Numbered from the stretch's first letter, positions 35,320 to 47,000 are shown. The stretch is 64,000 bases of DNA from an uncultured Collinsella sp. (GCA_900544865.1 UQXA01000004.1:19177-83176), one strand, 5' to 3'. The notes: generated from the sequence alone by a model not told the origin. Numbers and translations are program-made.

Positions 35320-38300
35320 TTATTCGGAGCGCAGGGCTTCTACGGGGTCTTTTTTGGATGCACTGCGGGCAGGTAGCAAACCGGCGACGACCGTTAGCAG
35401 CACCGAAATCGCGATGAGCACCAGCGCATCCTGCACGGGCAGGCTCATCAGGTTGGGGACCTGTTTGGCCGCAAGCGCCCAAGCATTGACCGGGAAGCTC
35501 ACGGCCACCACGACGACAACAGCAAAGACGCCGGCAATGAGGCCCTCGATAAAGGTCTCGGCATTGAATACGTTGGCCACGTTACGCTTCGACGCGCCGA
35601 TCGCACGCAGGATGCCAATCTCCTTTTTGCGTTCCAGCACGCTGATGTAGGTGATGATGCCGATCATGATGGAGCTCACCACCAGGCTGATACTCACGAA
35701 TGCGATGAGCACCAAGCTGATGGTGTTCACGATGTCGGTCACCGAACCCATGATGATGCCCATGTAGTCGGTGTATGAGATTGCCTGTTCATCGTGGCCA
35801 GAGGCTTTGACCTGCTTGTTGTACGCGTCGATGTGATCGAGCACGCGCTCCTTGGCCTCAAAGTCGCGCGGGAAAATCTTGACCGAGATGGGGTCTGCCT
35901 CGTCCGCATAGCCCAACGTGGTCAGATTGTTGTCGTAGGTGAGCTTCGACGCCTTCGCATAGCTCATCATGAGCGAGCTCAGGTCCTCGGCGTCCATGTT
36001 GAAGTGGATGGCATGAGCAAAGGCACTCGCATCCACGCGCATGGCGCTCGCCAGGTTAGCAAAACTCGAAGACATCTGTGTCGCCATCTGGTCCATAAGC
36101 CCTGCCGCGCCCGCCTTGAGCTGGGATGATACCGTCGACGCTATCTGCTCGCTGATTGCCTTCATCACCTGATCCATAGCCTGCTGCAGATACGGAGCCA
36201 GCTGCTTTAGCACATAGTCGCTCATCGCCTGCTGCAGACGCTCGGCCAGGGCATCGCCGCCGAGCGCTTTGAGCTGGGCCAGGATTTGCTGAGCTGTGTC
36301 ATCGTTCTCAAGATACGTCGAGAATGCGGCAGACAGCTTTGACGCGTCCTTAAGATCTTCGGGCGACAGCGCCTTAAACTGATCAGACTGCAAAAAGCCC
36401 TCAAACAGCTGGTTGGCTAGTGTTCCCACCTGCTGCATTTGCTCGGGCGTGAGTTCCAGACCGTCAAAGATACCCGAGAAATCTGGGGTTGGCGCTTTTG
36501 CCATGATGTCGCTGAAGTCGATGTCCTTGCCAACGCCCGAAAGGTCAATGTCCAGCCCTGACAGATCGATGCCAGAAAGGTCCATACCGCCGGCCGCACC
36601 CGAAAGTGCAGACGTATCGAACGAGAACGCGCTCTTGAGCGCCGCCTCGTCCACACTGAACATGCTGCCCAGATCCACGCCTTGTTTGGCCTCGCCTTGC
36701 AGTTCGTCGAAGGTTTTGCCCGTAAAGACATCCGTCTCGGGGTGGTCGAGTTGCTCCTGCACAATCTGCGAATCGGCGGCGCGCTCCATAAGCTGGCGAG
36801 TCAGCGCATGCGTATAGGCAATGCCCGGAGACAACGCACTCGCATTGGCCGTCTCGTTAGGTCGCACCACGCCCACAATGTGCACGTCAATACCGTCGGC
36901 AACCTTGGCAGCCATAAAGTCGGCGTCGTCAGACATGTCGGTCCACATGCCGGTCTCTTCGTTTTTGCGATACGCATCGGCCGGCGACAGCACCTTAAAC
37001 GTCGTGGACAGCGCATCGTCGTAGGTAAAGTCGGTGCCGGTCTCGGGCGTCTCGACCTTGCCGTCGGCCGCCATGGCACTGTTAACCAGGTCGTTGAGCT
37101 CATCGATATCCAGCGAACCAATGCTGTAGAGCGTGTAGTCGCCCACCGTGCCGCGGCTCGAAAGCACCATTACGGCTTCGTTGGCAGACGTAGGCCAATG
37201 CCCCGCCACGACATCGTACTGGCTGTCGAGCAAGCTCTGGTCGTCGATCATCTCGTTAAAGACCGAGGTTCCCATGGATTCCATGCTCACCGTTGCCGCC
37301 GAGCTCGCGCCTCCGCTCATGGCCTCGGTCATAGCGTTGGGCACCAGCCGGACAGGCTTCTCATCGCCCTTGCCGGCACGATAGACAACCGGCAACACAC
37401 CGTAGCCGTACTGAATGGCGTTGACCTCTTTATCGATGCCGTCGCCACCGGCATCGAGCCATGCCTTAAAGCTCGTCATGTCGTTGGACTTAACACTCGC
37501 AAACATATCCTTTACGGCCGTGACCACGGGGATCTTATCGGTTCCCTTAGTCTTGCCGCCGGCACTGTCGTCGGACGAATCCACGTTTTCAGGCGAGCCA
37601 TCATCCGCGGTCCCCTGCCCGCCCATCATGGACGCCAGGTCGTAATCCTGCTTGGAAATGGTGAGCGGGTAGCTCGAGAGCGTATCCTCCTCGACCTTTT
37701 TGATGTAGCCGTTTACGCCATTGGAGAGCGCCAGAATCGCCGCGATACCGATAATGCCAATCGAGCCCGCAAAGGCCGTCATGGCCGTACGGCCCTTCTT
37801 GGTCATGAGGTTGCGGGCAGAAAGCCCCAGCGCCGTCACAAAGCTCATCGAGGTTTTGCGCGTAGGCTTGGCCTCGCGACGCGCGGCCTTTGCTACATCA
37901 AAGGGGTCGGAATCGTTGGTGATCTTGCCGTCCGCCAGGTTAACGATGCGCGTGGCGTACTGGTACGCCAGCTCGGGATTGTGCGTGACCATGATGACCA
38001 GGCGGTCGCGCGCCACGTCCTTGAGCAGATCCATGACCTGCACGGATGTCGTTGAGTCCAGGGCGCCGGTCGGCTCGTCTGCCAGCACAATCTCGGGATC
38101 GTTGATCAGGGCGCGGGCAATGGCCACGCGCTGCATCTGCCCGCCCGAAAGCTGGCTCGGGCGCTTGTTAACGTGCTCGCCCAGGCCGACTTTCTCCAAC
38201 GCCTCGCGCGCACGTTGACGGCGCTCGACATGCCCCACGCCCGTGAGCGTGAGCGCCAGCTCCACGTTTTCCAAAATGGTCTGGTGCGGAATGAGGTTAT

Positions 38301-38574
38301 AGCTTTGGAACACAAAGCCGATGCGGTTGTTGCGGTAGGCATCCCAATCGCGATCGTGAAAATCCTTGGTCGAAATACCGTCGATCAGTAGGTCGCCCGA
38401 GTCAAAGTGGTCGAGTCCGCCAATAACGTTGAGCATCGTAGTTTTACCCGAGCCCGAGGGACCCAGAATGGCTACGAACTCGTTATCGCGAAAAGCCAGG
38501 CTTACGCTGTCGAGCGCCACCTGGGTAAACGACTGCGTAACGTACCTTTTGCAAATTCCTTTGAGCTCCAACAT
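35320..38574 (-). CDS. MacB-like ABC transporter, ATPase-permease fusion with very large extracellular insert
   Basis: 1084 residues. The ATPase (about 1-225) has [24 protein letters not shown] and [13 protein letters not shown] linker and one helix ([20 protein letters not shown]) follow, then about 600 extracellular residues, then three FtsX-type helices with [20 protein letters not shown] and a C-terminal DPVEAL. The insert includes a short repeat ([18 protein letters not shown]) and a long, Gln/Ala-rich helical stretch. MacB-type proteins use mechanotransmission and do not form a classic channel; here it may act on peptides or the cell wall. The start at ATG 38574 has GAGAGG upstream. Confidence 0.9.
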   Translation of the reverse strand: MLELKGICKRYVTQSFTQVALDSVSLAFRDNEFVAILGPSGSGKTTMLNVIGGLDHFDSGDLLIDGISTKDFHDRDWDAYRNNRIGFVFQSYNLIPHQTILENVELALTLTGVGHVERRQRAREALEKVGLGEHVNKRPSQLSGGQMQRVAIARALINDPEIVLADEPTGALDSTTSVQVMDLLKDVARDRLVIMVTHNPELAYQYATRIVNLADGKITNDSDPFDVAKAARREAKPTRKTSMSFVTALGLSARNLMTKKGRTAMTAFAGSIGIIGIAAILALSNGVNGYIKKVEEDTLSSYPLTISKQDYDLASMMGGQGTADDGSPENVDSSDDSAGGKTKGTDKIPVVTAVKDMFASVKSNDMTSFKAWLDAGGDGIDKEVNAIQYGYGVLPVVYRAGKGDEKPVRLVPNAMTEAMSGGASSAATVSMESMGTSVFNEMIDDQSLLDSQYDVVAGHWPTSANEAVMVLSSRGTVGDYTLYSIGSLDIDELNDLVNSAMAADGKVETPETGTDFTYDDALSTTFKVLSPADAYRKNEETGMWTDMSDDADFMAAKVADGIDVHIVGVVRPNETANASALSPGIAYTHALTRQLMERAADSQIVQEQLDHPETDVFTGKTFDELQGEAKQGVDLGSMFSVDEAALKSAFSFDTSALSGAAGGMDLSGIDLSGLDIDLSGVGKDIDFSDIMAKAPTPDFSGIFDGLELTPEQMQQVGTLANQLFEGFLQSDQFKALSPEDLKDASKLSAAFSTYLENDDTAQQILAQLKALGGDALAERLQQAMSDYVLKQLAPYLQQAMDQVMKAISEQIASTVSSQLKAGAAGLMDQMATQMSSSFANLASAMRVDASAFAHAIHFNMDAEDLSSLMMSYAKASKLTYDNNLTTLGYADEADPISVKIFPRDFEAKERVLDHIDAYNKQVKASGHDEQAISYTDYMGIIMGSVTDIVNTISLVLIAFVSISLVVSSIMIGIITYISVLERKKEIGILRAIGASKRNVANVFNAETFIEGLIAGVFAVVVVVAVSFPVNAWALAAKQVPNLMSLPVQDALVLIAISVLLTVVAGLLPARSASKKDPVEALRSE

Positions 38575-38727
38575 GGACGGCAACCTCTCCCACGCGAGCA
38601 CACTCGCCCGCTCTCCCCCGCCGTTCGTATTCGACGCGTTTGTCCTACTCTATCCCCATTTTTTGTCGGCGCCAGTGAGGAATGTAACGAACCGCGCCAA
38701 AAAACGAACGGGACGGCGCCCAAAAGA

Positions 38728-38749
38728 AGAGGTCCCGAGCGGGACCTCT
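38728..38749 (-). terminator. Hairpin terminator of the redox cluster
   Basis: AGAGGTCCCG and CGGGACCTCT form a 10-bp stem with a 2-base centre, followed on the minus strand by TTCTTTT. It lies about 80 bases past the stop of the TlpA-like gene. Confidence 0.7.
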
Positions 38750-38828
38750 ATATGGTGGAGCTTATCTTGAAAGGTAGCGGACTACTTCGCACAGCGACAC
38801 ACGATCCTCGCCATGCTTTACGCGTTTT

Positions 38829-39800
38829 CTACTGCTCGCTATTCGCAATCGCCTGGTCGATAAGCTTGTCGAGTGCTGCGCGCTGCTCGGCGGAGCTGAT
38901 GGCTCCCACGATTGGATCCCCTACGATGTTGCCATTCTGATCGATGACATACGTCGTCGGGAACGAGAACAAATTTGACGTAAACTTACCGGCCTCGCTA
39001 TCCGACTTGAACCAGATGTTCTTATATGTCACGCCCTTCTTGCTCAGCACGTCCTTGGCATCTGCAATCTCGCCCTTGTTGCCATCGAGCGTAAAGGAAT
39101 TGACGCCCACGACCTGGCCGCCCTTCTTGGCAAGCTCCTTATTCAGGTCCTCAAGGTCGCCCAGCTCGCCCACGCACGGCTTGCAAGTGGTGAACCAGAA
39201 GTTCATGACGGTGACCTTGTTCTTAGAGAACAGCTCGTCGCTGCTCACGTCGTTGCCATCCAGGTCCTTGCCCGTAAAGCTGGGGAACTTCGTCGCCTCG
39301 CTCGAAGCATTGGCACCAGCCGTCATGCCAGCGGTCGAAGCGTCGACGCTCTCGCCTGCGCTCGGCGTGCTTCCACAGCCGGGGAACTCCTTCTCCAAGC
39401 TCTCGAGCTTGTCCTCGATCTCCTTAATCTGCTGTGCACCGGCCTTGAGTGTCTTAAGCTCATCCGCCGTAAACTTATCCTTGGCGCCGTCGATGGTCTT
39501 GAGCAGGAAATCGCCGTAATTGCTGCCGTCCTCAATCATTGTCGAGTCTTTATTTGCCGCATTGAATACCTTTTCCCACAGCGCGTTATCACTCGAAAAG
39601 ATATCGTTCTCCTTCTGCATGAGTTTTGCATACAGCTCGGCGGCCTCGTCGGCATTGGCCGGCTTCTGCGCAGTGAGTTCTGCGATCTTAGGATCGGAGC
39701 TCGCAGATTCGCTCGCATTGCCACCGGGCGCCGAACATGCCACAAGGCACAAGGCCAATACCGGCACCATAAACAGGGCCGCAATCTTAGAAAGCTTCAT
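38829..39800 (-). CDS. TlpA/ResA-like thioredoxin-fold lipoprotein
   Basis: 323 residues. The lipoprotein signal ends LCLVAC (Cys22). A helical, Lys/Glu-rich region (about 40-140) precedes a thioredoxin-like domain with FPSFTGKDLDGNDVSSDELF and the active site NFWFTTCKPCVGEL (Cys206, Cys209). TTYVIDQNGNIVGDPIVGAI holds the family's later segment. It is an extracytoplasmic thiol-disulfide oxidoreductase. It is the third gene of a redox operon after the CXXC mini-protein and the membrane polyferredoxin, which could supply electrons to it across the membrane. Confidence 0.9.
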   Translation of the reverse strand: MKLSKIAALFMVPVLALCLVACSAPGGNASESASSDPKIAELTAQKPANADEAAELYAKLMQKENDIFSSDNALWEKVFNAANKDSTMIEDGSNYGDFLLKTIDGAKDKFTADELKTLKAGAQQIKEIEDKLESLEKEFPGCGSTPSAGESVDASTAGMTAGANASSEATKFPSFTGKDLDGNDVSSDELFSKNKVTVMNFWFTTCKPCVGELGDLEDLNKELAKKGGQVVGVNSFTLDGNKGEIADAKDVLSKKGVTYKNIWFKSDSEAGKFTSNLFSFPTTYVIDQNGNIVGDPIVGAISSAEQRAALDKLIDQAIANSEQ

Positions 39801-39829
39801 AGTCGTTCCTCCGTTTTGTCGAAGCTTGT

Positions 39830-40732
39830 TTACTTTTTATCGGCGGTCAAGGGGAGCTTTTCCGCCGACACATCCAGGCCATAGCGATAGCTGATGGCAT
39901 CGACAGGACAGGCCCCGATGCACTTTCCGCACCGGATGCATTCGGCATGATTGGGCGCGCGGACCACATCAACGTCCATCTGACAAACCTTTGAGCACTT
40001 GCCGCACGAGACACATTTGCATGCATCGACCCGGATCCCCAGTAGGGACACCTTATTCATGAGCGCATAGAATGCGCCGAGTGGACAAATCCATTTGCAG
40101 AAGGGGCGGTAGAACAAAACGCTCAGCACTACCACGGCAATGAGAACGGCAAGTTTCCAAGTAAAGAGATGTCCCAACGCAGATCGAATGCCGGTATTGG
40201 CAATGGCCAGCGGAATGGCGCCCTCGAGCACGCCCTGCGGACAGATGTATTTGCAAAAGAACGGATCTCCCATCCCCAGGTCGTTGACCACCAGCACAGG
40301 CAGCAATACCACAGCAAACAGCAGCACGAAGTATTTGATATACGTAAGCGCCTTGAGCTTTTTTGTCGAAAGCTTTTTGCCGGGAATCTTATGAAGCAGC
40401 TCCTGCAGCCAGCCAAACGGGCACAGAAAGCCGCATACAAAGCGTCCCAGCAGCACGCCGAGCAAAATGAGCGTACCGGTTACGTAGTAGGAAAAGTTGA
40501 ACCTGGATGAACCTACCACCGACTGGAACGACCCGATGGGGCACGCACCCGATGCCGCGGGACACGAATAGCAATTAAGTCCAGGTACGCAGACTGTTTT
40601 TCCCGCGCCCTGATAGATGCCGCCTTTGGCAAAGTTTGGCAGGTGAATGTTGGTGATGAGCGTCGCCGCCGCCTGAATGAATCCGCGAAATCGGGCCAAA
40701 ACATGCGACGCAGTGTTTTCTCTTTTATCCAA
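39830..40732 (-). CDS. Membrane polyferredoxin (NapH/CcoG-like 4Fe-4S protein)
   Basis: About 300 residues with four or five hydrophobic helices. Cysteine motifs typical of NapH-like proteins are RFVCGFLCPFGWLQELLHKI and FCKWICPLGAFYAL, followed by two C-terminal [4Fe-4S] ferredoxin motifs: CKCVSCGKCSKVC and CIRCGKCIGACPVDA. An N-terminal CPAASGACPIGS segment may hold another site. It would move electrons through the membrane to the lipoprotein oxidoreductase downstream. I placed the start at TTG 40732, which overlaps the CXXC gene's stop by 8 bases; the start is uncertain. Confidence 0.87.
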   Translation of the reverse strand: MDKRENTASHVLARFRGFIQAAATLITNIHLPNFAKGGIYQGAGKTVCVPGLNCYSCPAASGACPIGSFQSVVGSSRFNFSYYVTGTLILLGVLLGRFVCGFLCPFGWLQELLHKIPGKKLSTKKLKALTYIKYFVLLFAVVLLPVLVVNDLGMGDPFFCKYICPQGVLEGAIPLAIANTGIRSALGHLFTWKLAVLIAVVVLSVLFYRPFCKWICPLGAFYALMNKVSLLGIRVDACKCVSCGKCSKVCQMDVDVVRAPNHAECIRCGKCIGACPVDAISYRYGLDVSAEKLPLTADKK

Positions 40733-40874
40733 TTCCGATACACTCCAAGCACAGCCTAATCGCTTTGGCCAGCACGGCATCCGCCTCGCCACGCATAACG
40801 CCAAAGCACACCATGGCAATTCCGACGATCAACAAAGCGACCTGTACCACGGGTTTTACCGCTTTGAACAACAC
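40725..40874 (-). CDS. 49-residue CXXC membrane mini-protein (CD1871A-like)
   Basis: The translation from GTG 40874 gives one hydrophobic helix (VVQVALLIVGIAMVCFGVMR) and a C-terminal CLEC motif (Cys42, Cys45) followed by IGIG at the very end. AAAGGAG lies 5 bases upstream. This matches the small CXXC proteins (CD1871A-type) found in Clostridia next to a polyferredoxin and a TlpA-like protein. It overlaps the next gene by 8 bases. It is probably a thiol relay or assembly partner in the membrane. Confidence 0.8.
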   Translation of the reverse strand: MLFKAVKPVVQVALLIVGIAMVCFGVMRGEADAVLAKAIRLCLECIGIG

Positions 40875-40961
40875 GACCACTCCTTTCGTTACGCGACCAT
40901 TGGACCATATCGACTATAAAATCCGTGTTAAGCGCGATTTGAAATGTGCAAGGAGACTGTT

Positions 40962-41636
40962 ATGCGTATTTTGATCGTCGAAGACGAGCGAGCACTGTGC
41001 GATGCAATCGCACGCAGCTTGCGAAACTTGGCGTACAGCGTCGACTACTGTCACGACGGACAGGAGGCGCTCGACCTACTGGACATTGAGGCCTTCGACC
41101 TCGTAGTACTCGACCTCAACCTTCCCCGTATCGACGGCATGACCGTGCTCAGGGAACTTAGGAAAACCGACTGCGAGACCAAGGTACTGATTCTGTCCGC
41201 GCGTGGCGAAGTATCCGATAAAGTCGCCGGACTCGATGCCGGCGCCAACGATTACCTCACCAAGCCGTTTCATCTGGACGAGCTTGCGGCAAGGATCCGC
41301 AGCCTTACCCTCAGACGCTTTACACAAAGCGACATAGTTTTAACCTGCGGAAAGCTCCGCTTTGACGCCAAGGCGCGCATCGCCTCCGTGGACAGCGAGG
41401 CTTTATCTCTTACGCGCAAGGAAACGGGAATCTTGGAATACCTGATGCTTAATCAGGGGCGTCCGGTAAGCCAAGAGGAGCTTATCGAGCACGTTTGGGA
41501 TAGCAGCGTGAACAGCTTTAGCAACGCAATCCGCGTTCACATCTCGTCACTCCGCAAAAAGCTACGCAGCGCTTTGGGATACGACCCGATTCGCAATCGG
41601 ATTGGAGAGGGCTACGTTATGGAGGATGGCGAATGA
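40962..41636 (+). CDS. OmpR-family response regulator
   Basis: 224 residues. The receiver domain starts MRILIVEDERALCDAIARSL, with the phospho-acceptor Asp in FDLVVLDLNLPRIDG (about 51), Thr/Ser in LILSAR and Lys in TKPF. The C-terminal winged helix has SLTRKETGILEYLMLNQGRP and a final RNRIGEGYVM. AAGGAG lies 6 bases before ATG 40962. It is divergent from the redox operon, which it probably controls, and overlaps the kinase gene by 4 bases. Confidence 0.93.
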   Translation: MRILIVEDERALCDAIARSLRNLAYSVDYCHDGQEALDLLDIEAFDLVVLDLNLPRIDGMTVLRELRKTDCETKVLILSARGEVSDKVAGLDAGANDYLTKPFHLDELAARIRSLTLRRFTQSDIVLTCGKLRFDAKARIASVDSEALSLTRKETGILEYLMLNQGRPVSQEELIEHVWDSSVNSFSNAIRVHISSLRKKLRSALGYDPIRNRIGEGYVMEDGE

Positions 41637-42784
41637 AAGGGCTTTCGCTGCAATGGCGCATAACGATCATGACGGCACTGCTGACGTGTGCAGCATGCGT
41701 GCTGACAAACTGCCTGGTCGGCTATACGGGCATGCGCTACATGGATGCCATCGGCAGTAACATCTCGGCCTTTAACGCAACCGGCGAAGATTCGCCCCAG
41801 GCGTTCGACCCAACGAAAGCGACCCCCGATGACAAGGTCACGATCGTCGTAAACGACGCACAGGAGTCTTTTGGCACGACAACCTGGTACATCACGGCTG
41901 GAGTCACACTCCTTGGCGGCGTGCTGACATACTTTGTGAGCGGCCGTGCGCTCAAACCGCTACGGGATTTTGCAGCCCAGGTTGAGCGTGTGCAGCCTGA
42001 CAACCTAAGCGAAATCAGACTCAGTGAAGATGTGCCCACCGAGCTACAACAATGCAGCGCCTCTTTCAACGACATGATCGCCCGTCTTGGCGAAGGGTTC
42101 TCTGCACAGCGTCAGTTTACCGGCAACGCCGCACACGAGCTGCGCACCCCGCTCGCCCTTATGCAAGTACAGATTGAACTATTCATCTCCGAGCACTCCG
42201 GTCTGCAATCCGAAACAGCCGAGCTGCTCGGCCTGCTACAAGAACAAACCGAGCGCATGTCTCGAATGACCAAGGTATTGCTTGAGATGAGTGAGCTCCG
42301 CAGCGTTCCTTGCGAGGACGATGTTGAACTCGGCCCCCTGTCCGAAGAGGTCCTCACCGACCTTGCGCCACTTGCCGAAAATAAGGGTATAGCCCTCAAT
42401 TGTGCTGGAGACGCTTTAGTAATCGGAAGTGATACGCTCCTCTACCGGCTGGTGTTTAATCTGGTCGAAAACGCCATCCGTTACAGCCGCTCCGGCTCGA
42501 CTGTCAACGTCTCCATCTGCGACAACGACAGCCACGTGATCCTGCGAGTCAAAGATGAGGGCCCGGGAATACCCAAGCAGTACCGAGAGAGCATCTTCCA
42601 GCCGTTCTTTCGTCTAGACAAATCCCGCAGCAGAGCATATGGCGGCGCAGGGCTCGGACTAGCGCTCGTTTGGGAGATTGCAGCGCTTCACGGTGGCGCT
42701 GTAGAGGTCGAAGCAAGTTCCGAGAACGGGACCACCATGCTCGTAAGCCTTCCAAAACGATCCGCAGCGTCAACCGAACAGTAA
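41633..42784 (+). CDS. Sensor histidine kinase
   Basis: 383 residues. Two hydrophobic helices (residues about 8-30 and 85-105) bound a short extracellular loop of about 55 residues. A HAMP-like region follows, then HisKA with GNAAHELRTPLALMQVQIEL and an ATPase domain with NLVENAIRYS, KDEGPGIP and GGAGLGLALVWEIAALHGG. The loop sensor is too small for a solute-binding domain. The stop/start overlap (ATGA) with the regulator gene marks a two-gene operon. Confidence 0.93.
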   Translation: MKGLSLQWRITIMTALLTCAACVLTNCLVGYTGMRYMDAIGSNISAFNATGEDSPQAFDPTKATPDDKVTIVVNDAQESFGTTTWYITAGVTLLGGVLTYFVSGRALKPLRDFAAQVERVQPDNLSEIRLSEDVPTELQQCSASFNDMIARLGEGFSAQRQFTGNAAHELRTPLALMQVQIELFISEHSGLQSETAELLGLLQEQTERMSRMTKVLLEMSELRSVPCEDDVELGPLSEEVLTDLAPLAENKGIALNCAGDALVIGSDTLLYRLVFNLVENAIRYSRSGSTVNVSICDNDSHVILRVKDEGPGIPKQYRESIFQPFFRLDKSRSRAYGGAGLGLALVWEIAALHGGAVEVEASSENGTTMLVSLPKRSAASTEQ

Positions 42785-42851
42785 AACGAAAGGGGTCCCG
42801 AGCAACAGGAGTACAATTGCTGCATTGTTGCCAGCTGTTGGGAGATGGAAG

Positions 42852-43857
42852 ATGGACTGCGATGGCTACCCATGCGTTCCCATGCCGTTGATGTGCACCG
42901 CCTTTGTGCCGGGGCAGATTGACGCTGCGGTTGCAGGCATTTCCGACCCCGATTCGCGCGCCATTGCCACGGCAGAAGCGCTGTACTTTCGCGGACAGGC
43001 CGCCCTCGCTGCCAAGACAGCGAGCCCCTATCTTGACGCCACCGACCCCGCACTGCGCTATTCCGCATGCTTTATCTGCGGATACGCCAGCCTGTCGCTC
43101 AACCGTATCGCCGACGCCCGCCGGTGCCTTGCTGGTATCCTCGATACGCCAGCCGACAAAGAATCGCCCGCCATCCACGCCACGCATATCCTGTTCGCCT
43201 CGGCCGCAAGCGTCCTGCTGCACTTGTCTTCCCCCGTATTCTGCCGAAGAGTTTTATCCGCTTGCGGCGCATCTGCCCGAAGGCCTGCGCCTGTTCGCCA
43301 GCTACGTGATGGCGCATGCCCTGTACCTGCGCGGCGAATATGGCCGCAGTCTGGGCATGGCGGAAAACGCCCTGATCATGAAACAAGGGAGCTATCCGAT
43401 CTCGGAACTGTTCCTGCACCTGGCAGCTTCCATGGCATGCATGAGCCTCAAGGACATCGACGCCGCAAAAACGCACTTCGGAGTTGCTTGGAACATCGCG
43501 CGTCCCGACGGCCTTATTGAGCTCATTGGCGAGCATCACGGCCTTTTACAGGGGCTTATCGAGGCATGCCTAAAAACGCAATACCCTGACGACTTCGCGC
43601 GCATCATCGAGATCACGTACCGCTTCAGCTACGGCTGGCGGCGCATCCACAACCCCGATTCGGGCGAGGACGTGGCCGACGATCTAACGACCACAGAGTT
43701 CACCATGGCCATGCTCGCCTGCCGTGGATGGACCAACGCCGAAATCGCTCGTCATATGGGTGTGTCGCCGGGCACCGTTAAAAACCGCCTATCCGGCGTA
43801 TACGCAAAGCTTGGCATCGGCACACGCGCCGAGCTAGTCGCGCATATGTTGCGTTAG
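42852..43857 (+). pseudogene. LuxR-type regulator broken by a +1 frameshift at a C5 run
   Basis: The product starts MDCDGYPCVPMPLMCTAF (SD GGAG 7 bases upstream) and reads through a helical-repeat region until HLSSP at 43235. The coding frame then continues in the next frame with YSAEEFYPLAAHLPEGLRLF, ending in a LuxR helix-turn-helix (CRGWTNAEIARHMGVSPGTV, KNRLSGVYAKLG). Removing one C from CCCCC (43231-43235) restores one reading frame of about 334 residues. It could be a sequencing error, phase variation or true inactivation. The surface-protein gene lies just downstream and may be its target. Confidence 0.8.
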
Positions 43858-44013
43858 CGACCGAGCTGCCGAGCGCATCGAACGCGTTTCGGAACCCCGG
43901 CGCTTCGCTCAATCAATTTGGACATTTTGACCCTTGAATGGCACTACCGCCACGTGGCGCCTTCTCGCAAAATTGGATTATTTCCACCGATACCTGCGGG
44001 ATGGGAGCCAAAG

Positions 44014-47000
44014 ATGCTTGATCGCCGTTCGTTACTTGTTGCCGGAGCGTCCTCGCTGGCGAGCATTATGTTGCCGCGCGTGCCGGGAAGCGCAAACGCC
44101 TTCATACTGCCGTTCGCCCCCACCGAGGCATACGCCGATGAAGATGATCCCTTCAAGGTCTTGGTGCTCTCGCGCACCATGTTTGGTGTGGTCGTAGTCG
44201 ACGTCGCCAACAAGAATACGCCCATCACGGGTGCCCAGGTCACGCTCACATCGCGCTATGCCGCAGGCAAGCAGCTCACCGCCACGACCGATGACGAAGG
44301 CACGGCCATCTTTGAGGTCGCGCCGCTTTCGGAAGGCTACGTGGACGAGGCGACGCTTCTCGACGCGTACGACTTTAACGGCGGCATCTCCATTAGCATG
44401 GCGGGCTACCGTGATGTCGAGATTCCCCTTGCGCGTATCCAGGGCGGCACCGCCATAACCGCGCCCACGCGTCCGCGCTCCAATGGCGAGCCGTACTTTC
44501 GCCAGCTCACATTCGACGAATGGGACATCCAGTACGCCGACGCTACGTTCATGGCAATGCCGAAGGACGACACGGCAAACGAGCAGCCCGATACGCACGC
44601 CTTTACCGTGCAGGCGCATCTGCCACAGGGTGGACAGGCAACGCTGCGCATCAACAAAGTGACGCCCGCCGCGGGCAGCTCATCCGAAACCGTCACGCAG
44701 ATCGGCCAAGTCAAGGCCAGCGCACCGGGCGCGGATAATCTGGCGACGTTCACGCTCGAAGACAAGTTCCTCGATGCAGCGTCAAACCTTCTGGAGGAAG
44801 GATGCAAGTTGCGCTTTGCGCTCGACTACCAGGGCAAAACCTACACGCTCTCCTCCCCCATGGCCGTTGTCACCGCGCCGGCCGCAAAGGCGGAATCGGG
44901 CTCGACGACTATCATCCCCACCACCATGGACCAAGAGATCACCCCGTTTGATTTCCCCGCGGCGTTTCCCGGCATCGGCGGCAATAAGTTCACGTGCTGG
45001 ATGCCCACATTTCCGATCCTCTTCGATTTCTCGTTTGCTGGATACGTGCTGTTTGGCGGAGGATACAAACCAGCCAGCTATATGAACGATTCGGGCAACC
45101 CTGATCCGGAATACTGGAAGAAATCGCCGCGCGAGTCGGGCGCCAAGCAGGCAAACCGCTACCTCGACGAGATGGAGGGGAAGTGGAATCAATATAAGAG
45201 TATGAGTGCCGGTTCGGGCACCGATCCAAGAAACACCAAGCTGCTTCGTCACCACTGCACGCTGCTGTTTACGATGGATATCGCCACGCAGCTGTACGGA
45301 TCGCTCGCCTACGACTGGGTGAGCAAAACCTGGGGCAGCAACAACGACCCCGCATACGGCAATATTAAGGCCCTCTTCCAGGTAAGAACCGACCTCAATT
45401 GGACCGAGCAGTTTACCCTAGGACCGGTGCCCTTTTTCCTAAACGTCAACCCCTGGGTGCTGGCGAAGCTGGCGCTCGCCGTGGGTGCCCACACGCACGG
45501 CAGCGGCGCGGCGTTTTTCAAGAACATTTCGCTCGACTATTCCAACACGTCGGGCTCATTCACCATCCAGATCGGGCTTGCCGTTACCTTTGGCGCCGGC
45601 GTTGCAGGCGTCGCCTCGTCTGCCGTGCGTGGCGCCGCATCCCTCACCCTGTTCATTGGGTACGAGAAGGCGGACGGGCACCAGCTTCCGCGGCTGCGCG
45701 TGGGTGCAGACGTCGATGTCGATGTGATACTCCAGTTCGTAATGTTCAAGTGGACCACCAAGGCTTGGTCGGGATCGTGGCCCACGCTCATCGATTCGTG
45801 GAATATGTCGGTGAACAATGGCGACCAGTATGTGCTCCAGCGCTCTGAGCTCGCATTGGGTGGAGATACGCCTTATACGCTGGATGCCTGCTTCGGCTCG
45901 GCCGGCAACATTGAGGCGGGCGGCGTGCCGCAATTTATCGCATCGGCCACCATCGTCACCAACGCCGAACTGCTCGCACGCGCCGAGGTTAAGGCCGCTG
46001 CCGTAAACGCCGCGCCTGTCGTGCGCGATTGGGATCGGGCGGTCACGCGCATTGAGCTCGAGGCGGATGCAGAAAGCGACGACACGGGACAGATCGAGCA
46101 TTTCGTCCATGCACTGATAGAGAACGACGAAAACGCCGCGCCGATGTATGAGTACACCTACATCGGTCAGGCAACGAACACCGTTGCCGACCCGAACGCC
46201 GATTCTGCCGGCGTGTCGGAGGACGAGCGTGGCGGCATCAAGCCCTCGAGCGACAACGTGCTGTTTGCTGGCGTGCTCAGCGAAGCCCACATGAAGCTGG
46301 CAATGATTGCCGGCGTAGAATGCCTGTTCCGTATCGCCTCGGTGCGCTACGGCGACAATGGTCGCTCGCGCCTGGTGGTACACACAAAGGCAAACGGGAC
46401 GTGGTCCGCTCCCACGCCTGTGGACTTTCCCCTTGGGTTTGGCGAGGGCGACGTGGAGCGCGACAGCATATACGATTACGACTTCGACGTAGTGGAATAT
46501 ACGGACGGAAGAGGAAACCAGGACGCCTACGTGCTGCTGGTCTCGGGCGAGCGCCCCGCCGGCGACAACACCCTTTTCGATACGGCGAGCACATCCGGCA
46601 TACTGTCCGTTGTGCGCCTGCGCATAAGCAACGACGGAGTTCGCGTGATATCGCACACGTCGTGGCGCAGCATCTCGCGCGGCCGCCTTCAGGAGGATGG
46701 CTACCATTGCCTGCAGTGCCCACGCATCACGGTGGGCAAGACACTTGTCGACGGGCGCCTGTCGGGCGCCTACCTCCACCGCCGCGGAACCACCGCAGAA
46801 AAGACGCTCGGCAGCGAGGCCGAGGTTGCGCTGGAGTGCTTTACCCTGTGGTCGGACGTTTCGGGCGACAGTCTCACGTTCCGTCAGGTCCTCCGCTTTC
46901 CGCAGGCACCGTCGAGCATCGAGCTCGGCGCGCCCGAGAATATCAACGGCAAAATGGTGGTGCCCATTGCATACGAGACCGCAGGCGGTTGTGGCTGTGC

